Assembly: GCF_003387075.1 (NCBI RefSeq)
Contig: NZ_QUMQ01000001.1
Location: forward strand, 4,278,001-4,342,000
Reading direction: 5' to 3'
Length of the DNA stretch: 64,000 nucleotides
From: Asanoa ferruginea
GTDB lineage: Bacteria > Actinomycetota > Actinomycetes > Mycobacteriales > Micromonosporaceae
In this document: one piece after another, positions 48,861-55,603 of the stretch
Position numbering within the stretch: position 1 is the stretch's first letter
Layout: every line of letters begins with the position of its first letter
Notes under the pieces: generated by a model
The model's database searches: none
What the model was told of the DNA's origin: nothing
What the model saw: only the letters and a program-made list of their open reading frames with translations
Translations under genes and position numbers: made by a program

Positions 48861-50066
48861 ATGTCATGGGATCCGCCGTCGCCCCGGGTGCGTGAGCTCA
48901 TCCGGCAGGGCGCCGAGATCGCGCTCAACGCGCGCCCCGAGTGGCTCGCCGAGATCGACGCGGCCACCCTCGCCGGCGAGGCCCGGCGCCCGATCGCCGG
49001 CGACCCGGTGCTGGCCGCCGCCACCCGCCGCACCAACCGCTCCAACCTGCTGTTCTGGGCCGCGGCCAACGTGCGCGCACCGGGCCAGCCGGTCGCGGCC
49101 AACGACGAGGCGGCGCCGCTGGCCATCGCCCGCGACCTGGTGCGGCGCGGGCTCGACGACTCGGCGCTGGACGCCTACCGGGTCGGCGAGGCGGTCGCGG
49201 CCCGGCTGTGGACCCAGATCGCCTGCACGCTGACCACCGACACGGCGGAACTGCGCGAGTTGCTCGACGTCTCGCTGCGGTCGATCGCCGCGTTCGTCGA
49301 CGCCACCGTCGCGTCCATCTCGGCGCGGATGCGGGCCGAGCGGGCCGCCCTGACCCGGGGCACCCACGCCGAGCGCCGCGAGACGGTCCTCGGCCTGCTG
49401 GACGGTGCGCAGGTGAAAGAGCCGGAGAGCCGGCTCGGCTACCCGCTGGACCGCTCCCACACCGCCGCGGTCGTGTGGACCGACGACCCCGACGCCGACC
49501 CGCGCCAACTCGACCGGGCCGCCGACCTGCTGGCCGCGGCGGCGGGGCCGGGCCGCCCGCTCAGCGTGATCGCGAGCGCCGCGACCCGCTGGGTCTGGGT
49601 GCCCGGCCGGCCCGATCCCGGCGAGCTGCGGGTGGCGCTGGAGCGGCTGCCGCTGGTGCGGGTGGCGCTGGGCTCGCCCGCGCCCGGCCTCGACGGCTTC
49701 CGCCGCAGCCACCTCGACGCGCTGACCACCCAACGCCTGCTGGCCCGGCTGACCTCGGCACAGCGGCTGGCGTCGTTCGACGAGGTCGAGCTGGTCGCCC
49801 TGGTCACCCAGGACCCGGCGGGCGCAGACCGGTTCGTCAGCCGCACCCTCGGCGACCTGGAGTCAGCGCCGGCCGAGGTGCGGGCGGCGGTCCGGGCGTT
49901 CGTCGCCGAGCAGTGCAACGCCTCCCGGGCCGCCGCCCGCCTGTTCACCCACCGCAACACCCTGCTGCGCCGCCTGGCCCGCGCCGACCGCCTGCTGCCC
50001 CGCCCGTTGGCCGGCAACACCGTCGCGGTCGCGGCGGCGCTCGAAGTCGTCCACTGGCGCGGTTAG
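48861..50066 (+). CDS. PucR-family transcriptional regulator
   Basis: A 401-residue regulator with an N-terminal helical sensor part (RELIRQGAEIAL, then a segment like the RsbRD N-terminus), a central GGDEF-like/CdaR region, and the C-terminal PucR helix-turn-helix (AAVRAFVAEQCNASRAAARLFTHRNTLLRRLARADRLL). Such regulators often control a divergent catabolic enzyme, here the flavin monooxygenase. Its stop shares TTAG with the stop of the next, convergent gene. Confidence 0.88.
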   Translation: MSWDPPSPRVRELIRQGAEIALNARPEWLAEIDAATLAGEARRPIAGDPVLAAATRRTNRSNLLFWAAANVRAPGQPVAANDEAAPLAIARDLVRRGLDDSALDAYRVGEAVAARLWTQIACTLTTDTAELRELLDVSLRSIAAFVDATVASISARMRAERAALTRGTHAERRETVLGLLDGAQVKEPESRLGYPLDRSHTAAVVWTDDPDADPRQLDRAADLLAAAAGPGRPLSVIASAATRWVWVPGRPDPGELRVALERLPLVRVALGSPAPGLDGFRRSHLDALTTQRLLARLTSAQRLASFDEVELVALVTQDPAGADRFVSRTLGDLESAPAEVRAAVRAFVAEQCNASRAAARLFTHRNTLLRRLARADRLLPRPLAGNTVAVAAALEVVHWRG

Positions 50067-50932
50067 CCGCCGTTGAGCAAGGTGACCACCGCGCGCAGCC
50101 AGGATTGCGACATGGTGGGTTCCTCGACGATCACGCGGGCGAGTGCCTGTCGGCCGGTGCGGCTGCGGCCGTAGGCGACCAGCGCGGCCGCCTCGGCCAG
50201 CGCCTCGCGGGTCTGCTCGCCTCGCTCGGGTCCGGCGGCTTCGGCCAGCCAGCGGTCGGGGCGAAACGTCCGGGTGAGCTTGATCTGGTTGCCGGCGAGA
50301 TACCCCCAGACCATCCAGTGCAGCGACACGTTGATCACGGATTTGGCCGGCAACTGCGTGGTCCACGGTGCGTGCTGCTGCCAACGGTAGGTGTTCGGGC
50401 TGGTCTTCTCCTGAGCGGTCACGCCGATGAAATGGAGCTTGCGCCGGATCACGGACCAGGGCTCGCGGTCCTCGTCGGTCCAGTCCCGCAGAAGTGTGAA
50501 CAGCTCGCTGAAGGTCCGGCCCTCGGCCACCACGTCGACGAAGGTGGCCGGCCGGGCCCGCCGCGCGAGGGCGCGGGGAGTCAGGTCGAGCGTGCCCATG
50601 ATGCGCCGCAGTTGGGCCTGCTCGCCCGGCGTCAGTGGGCGCTGTCGGCTGCGCGGCGGCGTGCCGACCCGTTCGCGGGCGAACGACAACGGCAACCGAC
50701 GCACTGCTCGGCGTCCGTCGAAGGCGCCGCTGATCAGGTCGAACATCGAGTCCAGCGAACGGCCGACGAAGAACAGGTCGCCGTCGCCACTGCGCGCGAC
50801 GACCTTGCCGGCACACGCCACGAGGTGTTCGAGAAACCACAGATCGGGTGGCGCCGCACCGGACAGCAGCGAACCGACCTGGTCCGGCGTGACCAGGTCC
50901 CACCGGAACGGCAGGTTCGGCTCGCCATGCAC
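50063..50932 (-). CDS. Uncharacterised protein
   Basis: A 289-residue soluble protein that I do not recognise. It has a GKVVARSGDGDLFFVGRSLDSMFDLISGAF segment that reads like a conserved core, a histidine/tryptophan-rich stretch (SLHWMVWGYLAGNQIK) and a positively charged middle. No membrane helix or signal peptide. Start is GTG 50932. It is followed upstream by another uncharacterised gene on the same strand with a 54-nt gap; the two may be expressed together. Confidence 0.65.
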   Translation of the reverse strand: MHGEPNLPFRWDLVTPDQVGSLLSGAAPPDLWFLEHLVACAGKVVARSGDGDLFFVGRSLDSMFDLISGAFDGRRAVRRLPLSFARERVGTPPRSRQRPLTPGEQAQLRRIMGTLDLTPRALARRARPATFVDVVAEGRTFSELFTLLRDWTDEDREPWSVIRRKLHFIGVTAQEKTSPNTYRWQQHAPWTTQLPAKSVINVSLHWMVWGYLAGNQIKLTRTFRPDRWLAEAAGPERGEQTREALAEAAALVAYGRSRTGRQALARVIVEEPTMSQSWLRAVVTLLNGG

Positions 50933-50986
50933 CGCGCCAGCATGCCAGGCGGCCGGCCGGGGCGCGGTGCCCCGGCCGGCGACCTT

Positions 50987-51829
50987 CTAGATTTGCCAGC
51001 CGTCGCGGTAGGTGATGGCGCTGACCGTGACCTCGTCGTGCCAGGTGCCCGGCATCGGCGTGACCCGGACGGTCGCCGGGCGGTCGGACAGCACGCACAC
51101 CCCCTCGCCGGGCCACCACCAGCCGCACGAGCGGGCCAGGTCGGTCCACTGTCCGAAGTGGTCGGTGATGCCGGCGCTGAACGTGGCCAGGCCGAGTCGC
51201 TGGAGCGTGTCGTAATACCCGATCCAGCACGCGTCCTGCTGCCCATACCAGCAGACCGGCAGGTCCGCAGCGAGGGCGGCCCGCACCGGATGCCGGAATC
51301 CCTTGCCCAGACTGCGATGCAACGAGCCACGGACGCTTTGATGCAACACCACCGGCAGGGGTACGCCGCGGGCGAGCGCGTCCAGTGGCGGCAGGTCGGG
51401 CCAGTGTTCCTGTTTCTTCCCGGGCTGGCGGGCCGGTGTCAACTCCGGGTCTGCGTGGCTGACGCCGGCACTGAGCGCGGCCCGCAGCCCCGCGGTCACC
51501 GCCGCCAGGTCGCTGGCCAGTGGCGGCCGCCCCGGTGGCAGCGGGTCGCGGATCCACCGGTAGAGGTCGTCGAGCGTCGGCCACCCGGCGACCAGCGGCA
51601 ACGCCTTGGCGGGGGAGTCGACCCACTCGAATCGTGGCCGTGGCCGGGAGATCCGGGCGTAGATGGCGGTCACGCACCGCTCGGCGGTGGCCCGGTCGGC
51701 CGGCTGTGTGGACAGCGCGACGTCGAGCCACTCCTGGCGGATCCGGACAGAGTCGTGCCACAACTCGCGGTGTGCGGTGGTGGCCGAACGAACGAGCACG
51801 GCGTCATTGCGCCGCGCGAGCGCGGTCAT
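50987..51829 (-). CDS. Uncharacterised Trp-rich protein (DUF6745-like tail)
   Basis: About 280 residues. The C-terminal third is distinctive: VCWYGQQDACWIGYYDTLQRLG, CGWWWPGEGVCVLSDRPATVRVTP and the ending SAITYRDGWQI, where the YRDGW element resembles the repeated end motif of DUF6745 proteins; this assignment is tentative. The N-terminal part is helical. Start is ATG 51829; an in-frame ATG at 51871 would add 14 residues. Neither has a clear ribosome site. Confidence 0.6.
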   Translation of the reverse strand: MTALARRNDAVLVRSATTAHRELWHDSVRIRQEWLDVALSTQPADRATAERCVTAIYARISRPRPRFEWVDSPAKALPLVAGWPTLDDLYRWIRDPLPPGRPPLASDLAAVTAGLRAALSAGVSHADPELTPARQPGKKQEHWPDLPPLDALARGVPLPVVLHQSVRGSLHRSLGKGFRHPVRAALAADLPVCWYGQQDACWIGYYDTLQRLGLATFSAGITDHFGQWTDLARSCGWWWPGEGVCVLSDRPATVRVTPMPGTWHDEVTVSAITYRDGWQI

Positions 51830-51970
51830 CGCGCGAGGGCGTCGAAGCCCTTTCGGCTGGAGATCATCCATCCATGATGACGGGGATTCGACCGGCACAC
51901 AAGAGGGCGTACGCGCTGCTAAGGTCCCCCGGTCACCCCCACCTGCCCCCTCACCGGCGGAGAGTCGCAA

Positions 51971-52588
51971 ATGATCATCTTTGGTGTCTCGGTCTTCTAC
52001 ATCTTCGGCCTGATCGGCACCGGGCAGTTCCACTGCCCGCATTGCGGGGGTGACCGCGACTACGAGCACCGCACCGCGCGCCGGTTCTTCACGCTCTTCT
52101 TCATCCCGGTGATCCCGCTCGACAAGGTCGGCGAAGCGGTCCGCTGCCAGACCTGCAAGACCCGCTTCGACCCGATCGTGCTCCGCCGCCCGACGACCGC
52201 CCAGCTCGCCAGCTCCCTCCCGGCCGGCATGCGCGCCGCCGCGGCCATCATGGTGCGCGCCGGTGGCGCCTCCGACGCCGCTGTCCGCGTGGCGACCGAC
52301 GCGGTGCACGAGGCCGGCGCCGCCGACTACGACGTCAGCCACCTACAGGCCGACGCCGGCCAGCCGACCGAGCTCGCCGTCGAACCGCTGCGCAACCTGG
52401 CCGCCAACTTCACCCAGGACGCCTGCGAGCGCCAGCTCGCCAACGCCGTGCGGGTCGGGCTGGCCGACGGGCCGCTCAACCAGCAGGAGCGCGAGGCGCT
52501 GCACTGGATCGCCGAGCAGCTCGGCATGACCCCGGCCCACGCGACCGGCGTCATCGCGACCGTCGAGCAGTCGATCACCCGCGGCTGA
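51971..52588 (+). CDS. Zinc-ribbon protein with TerB-like domain
   Basis: A 205-residue protein. A hydrophobic start (IIFGVSVFYIFGLIG) leads into a zinc ribbon with C22 and C25 (CPHC), a hydrophobic hairpin FFTLFFIPVIPL, and C59 and C62 (CQTC). The second half is a helical TerB-like domain (LRNLAANFTQDACERQLANAVRVGLADGPLNQQEREALHWIAEQLG). TerB-like domains are linked to stress response and membrane sensing; the precise role is unknown. A strong terminator follows. Confidence 0.8.
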   Translation: MIIFGVSVFYIFGLIGTGQFHCPHCGGDRDYEHRTARRFFTLFFIPVIPLDKVGEAVRCQTCKTRFDPIVLRRPTTAQLASSLPAGMRAAAAIMVRAGGASDAAVRVATDAVHEAGAADYDVSHLQADAGQPTELAVEPLRNLAANFTQDACERQLANAVRVGLADGPLNQQEREALHWIAEQLGMTPAHATGVIATVEQSITRG

Positions 52589-52604
52589 CCCGCGAACCGC
52601 TCGC

Positions 52605-52639
52605 CACGCCGGCGCCACCGACCCGGTGGCGCCGGCGTG
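52605..52639 (+). terminator. Rho-independent terminator after TerB-like gene
   Basis: Perfect hairpin CACGCCGGCGCCACCG / CGGTGGCGCCGGCGTG, 16-bp arms with an ACC loop, followed by CGTCTTTC. Confidence 0.85.
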
Positions 52640-52771
52640 CGTCTTTCGACGTAACCCGGGCGGGGTAACCCGAGCAGGCCCGATGACCGCCGGATCGGCG
52701 GTGCTCGGCGGCAGAGCGGCTCACTACGGTTCACTGTGGACGCTCACCAGGCCTGCCGGGAGGACCGAGCC

Positions 52772-53302
52772 ATGACACAGCCAGCACGTGACGAGCGACC
52801 CGGAACGGCCTTGCCACCGGAGTTCTTCGGCGTGCCGGTGCAGGTTGGCGGGCCGTATGCGCAACCCGCCGCGTTTCCCGGTGTGCCGGCCCCGCTCGGC
52901 GACCGGTTCCTGGCCCGGCTGATCGACGGCGGCGTCCTGATCGGCTGGCTGCTGGTCATCCGGGTGTTCACCTTGGGCGTCAGCCTCGACCGCGGCGGCG
53001 CCCGGGCCGCGCTCGTGTCGCTGCTGTTCCTGGTGCCCTACTTCGGTTACGAGTTCTCCTGCACCGGCCGTTGGGGCCAGACGCTCGGCAAGCGGGTGAT
53101 GCGCCTGCGCGTCCTCCGCGAGACCGGTGCGCCGGCCGGGTGGGGAGCGGCGGCGCTGCGGGTCTACGTGCCGATGCTCGCCGGCTTCCTCACCTGCGGG
53201 TTCGGCAGCCTGCTGTGCTACCTGTCCCCGCTGTTCGACCAGGCGGCCTGGCAACGCGGCTGGTATGACCGCGTCGCGAAGACCGTGGTGGTCAAGCAGT
53301 AG
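52772..53302 (+). CDS. RDD family membrane protein
   Basis: A 176-residue RDD protein with helices at about 59-74, 86-106 and 135-155. The family marks are RFLARLIDGGVLIGWLL (the R...D core), GRWGQTLGKRVMRLRVL and the last part QRGWYDRVAKTVVVK. RDD proteins may be small transporters or ion antiporters; evidence for each is limited. ATG 52772 follows CGGGAGGACCGAGCC, a good ribosome site. The final 11 nt overlap the convergent acetyltransferase fusion. Confidence 0.9.
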   Translation: MTQPARDERPGTALPPEFFGVPVQVGGPYAQPAAFPGVPAPLGDRFLARLIDGGVLIGWLLVIRVFTLGVSLDRGGARAALVSLLFLVPYFGYEFSCTGRWGQTLGKRVMRLRVLRETGAPAGWGAAALRVYVPMLAGFLTCGFGSLLCYLSPLFDQAAWQRGWYDRVAKTVVVKQ

Positions 53303-54041
53303 GCAGGTCGACGACCTCGATGACCCGGGTGGTCGGCGCGGCCTCGCCGATCGACGCGCGGTGGGCCAGCCGATCGGGGTCGACCATGAACGACTCGTAG
53401 CCGGCGCGCGAGCCGAACCGGATCAGGTGCACCTCGGTCGCGCCGTCGGCGCTCCGGGTGCGCCGCTCGAGCACGCCGTCGTGCCGGCCGAGCAGGGCCA
53501 GCACCGCGTCCTCGTAGCGCTGGCCCGCCGCGACGTGGCCGGCCGCCATCTCGACGACCGCGACGAGCAACAGCCCCGACGGCGGGCGTTCCAGCCAGAC
53601 CTGCGCCGGCCAGCCCGGCCGGTCGGCGGGCTCCTCGTGGTGCTCGGCGAAGCCGTGCCGGGCGTAGAACCGGGCGGCCCGGTCGTTGCCCGCCAGGTAG
53701 GACAGCCGCACCGGGCGCCCGGGTGCCTCGTCGACCAGGGCGGCCAGCAACGCCGACCCGGCGCCGGAGCCCTGCGCGCCCGGCCGCACGTAGAGCTTCC
53801 AGACCACCGGCACGTCGGCGCGCAGGTCGATGTTGCCGACGCCGAGGAGTTCGTCGCCGTCGGCCGCAACGAGCACCGTGGTGGTCTCCAGCGAGCGCGT
53901 GATCGCCTCCGCCGTCCACCAGGTGGCCAGGCCGTGTGCGATGTAGTCCGGCCCGGCGAACCCGTAGGTCGCCGGCCAGGTCTCGTGCCCGATCGCGACG
54001 ATCGCGGCGACGTCGGCGGGCCCGGCCTTCCTGATCTCCAT
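53292..54041 (-). CDS. GNAT acetyltransferase fused to a C-terminal ferredoxin-like domain
   Basis: A 249-residue fusion. Residues 1-155 are a GNAT domain (IRKAGPADVAAIVAIGHETWPATYG, acetyl-CoA site VWKLYVRPGAQGSGAGSALLAALV, then NDRAARFYARHGFAEHHEE). Residues 160-249 form an unrelated domain, GLLLVAVVEMAAGHVAAGQRYEDAVLALLGRHDG to HLIRFGSRAGYESFMVDPDRL, with the look of a DUF1330-like dimeric alpha-beta barrel. The pairing is unusual. It is the last of a minus-strand gene run behind the SDR gene (26-nt gap). A GTG at 54059 is an alternative start. Confidence 0.8.
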   Translation of the reverse strand: MEIRKAGPADVAAIVAIGHETWPATYGFAGPDYIAHGLATWWTAEAITRSLETTTVLVAADGDELLGVGNIDLRADVPVVWKLYVRPGAQGSGAGSALLAALVDEAPGRPVRLSYLAGNDRAARFYARHGFAEHHEEPADRPGWPAQVWLERPPSGLLLVAVVEMAAGHVAAGQRYEDAVLALLGRHDGVLERRTRSADGATEVHLIRFGSRAGYESFMVDPDRLAHRASIGEAAPTTRVIEVVDLPTA

Positions 54042-54067
54042 GAGGCACCACGATGCCACGCGGCGGG

Positions 54068-54781
54068 TCAGATCAGCAGGCCGCCCGTGGCCCGGATGTT
54101 CTGGCCGGTGATCCAGCCCGCGTCCGGCGTGGTCAGGAAGGCCACCACGGCGGCGACGTCGTGGGGCTGGCCCAGACGGCCGAGCGCGGTCAACGCCGCC
54201 GACTGCGCCAGCCCCTCCGGTGTGTTGTGCGCGCGCAGGAAGGCGGTGTCGGTGGCGCCTGGCGAGACGGTGTTGACGGTGATCCCGCGCGGGCCGAGTT
54301 CGCGCGCGGCCACCGCGGTGACCTGCTCCAGCGCCGCCTTGCTGGCGCAGTAGAGGACGTGGCCGGCCGCCGGCACCACCGTGTTGAGCGTGGAGATGTT
54401 GACGATCCGGCCACCATCACGCATCAGCGGGGCGGCCCGGCCGATCGCCAGCAGCGGCACCTTCGTGTTGGCGGTGAACGCCCGGTCGAACTCCGGCCCG
54501 GTCACGTCGGCGACCTTCGTCGGCGGAGGATTGACGGCGGCGTTGTTGACCAGAATGTCGAGTCCATCGTGGACATCAGCGAACAAGTCGTCCAAAAAGG
54601 ATGGTGAGGCGAGGTCGGCGCGCACGGCGATCGCGCCGGGGCAGCGGGCGACGACCTCGTCGGCGGCCGCCTTGTCGCGGGCATAGCTGAACACGACCCG
54701 GTTGCCGGCCGCGGCCAGCCGTTCGACGATGGCCCGGCCGATGCCGCGGGAGCCGCCGGTGACCAGTGCGGTGGGTGCCAT
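54068..54781 (-). CDS. Short-chain dehydrogenase/reductase
   Basis: A 237-residue classical SDR. Cofactor site VTGGSRGIGRAIVERL, NNAA (LVNNAAVNPPP), the serine/threonine site in VNISTLNTVVPA, the catalytic YCASK (YxxxK) and the C-terminal GATDTAFLRA motif are all visible. Substrate unknown. It begins 11 nt after the AraC gene and is probably co-transcribed with it. Confidence 0.93.
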   Translation of the reverse strand: MAPTALVTGGSRGIGRAIVERLAAAGNRVVFSYARDKAAADEVVARCPGAIAVRADLASPSFLDDLFADVHDGLDILVNNAAVNPPPTKVADVTGPEFDRAFTANTKVPLLAIGRAAPLMRDGGRIVNISTLNTVVPAAGHVLYCASKAALEQVTAVAARELGPRGITVNTVSPGATDTAFLRAHNTPEGLAQSAALTALGRLGQPHDVAAVVAFLTTPDAGWITGQNIRATGGLLI

Positions 54782-54792
54782 ACCGCCAGACG

Positions 54793-55584
54793 TTAGGCGG
54801 CGGTCAGCGGCCGGTATTGAACGAATGCGCACAGCTCGGCCGGCGTCAGCCCGACCATCGCGCGGGTCTCGCGGTTGAAGTGCGACTGGTCGGCGTAGCC
54901 GGCGCCGACCGCCGTCGGTGCCAGCGCGGCACCCTCGCCGAGCAGGCCGAGGGCCCGCTGGAAGCGGGACACCCGCCCCACCGTCGCCGGCGAGAGCCCG
55001 ATCTCCCGGCGGAACCCGGCCTCCAGCGTCCGCCGGCCGACGCCCAGGTGTGCGGCCAACGCGCCGACCGGGACGCGCGAGCCCTGGAGGCGCTGCCAGG
55101 CGGCGCCGATCACGCCAAGGGAGGTGCCAGGGCCGAGCCGGCCCAGCAGGGCCGCGTCGAGCAGCGCGAAGCGGGCCGGCCAGCCGGGTTCGGCGGCCAG
55201 CTGCTCGGCGAGTGGGCCGATCCGCCGACCGAGCACATCGCGCCAGTCGACCGACAGCCCCGACAGCTCGCTCATCGGCAGGCCGCACAGCTCCGCCACG
55301 CCGGCCGGCGTCAGGCCGACCGTGACGCCGCGCCCCCAGGTGGTCGGCCCGTCCACGGTCGCCCGCGCGCGTGGGCCGGTGACCAGGCCGAACGGCTCGT
55401 CGAAGGAGATGACCAGGGCGGTCAGGTTGATCGGGAGGAGCCGGTGGGCGAGCGGGGCGCCGGTGCCGGACGCGAAGCCGGCGTAGCCCACGACGTGGTG
55501 GCGCAGCCGGGGATCCGGGCGCCCCGGTGCCGCCCGGCAGGCCGCGCCGGGTGGCTCGACCGGCATCGAATGGACCTGGGCCAT
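54793..55584 (-). CDS. AraC-family transcriptional regulator
   Basis: A 263-residue regulator. An N-terminal ligand-binding cupin-like part (HHVVGYAGFASGTGAPLAHRLLPINLTALVISFDEP) is followed by the AraC double helix-turn-helix, LAAHLGVGRRTLEAGFRREIGLSPATVGRVSRFQRAL and AVGAGYADQSHFNRETRAMVGLTPAEL. It lies between the STAND protein gene (19-nt gap) and the SDR gene and probably controls the SDR gene. Confidence 0.9.
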   Translation of the reverse strand: MAQVHSMPVEPPGAACRAAPGRPDPRLRHHVVGYAGFASGTGAPLAHRLLPINLTALVISFDEPFGLVTGPRARATVDGPTTWGRGVTVGLTPAGVAELCGLPMSELSGLSVDWRDVLGRRIGPLAEQLAAEPGWPARFALLDAALLGRLGPGTSLGVIGAAWQRLQGSRVPVGALAAHLGVGRRTLEAGFRREIGLSPATVGRVSRFQRALGLLGEGAALAPTAVGAGYADQSHFNRETRAMVGLTPAELCAFVQYRPLTAA

Positions 55585-55603
55585 CGCACCATCATCGTCC
55601 GGC

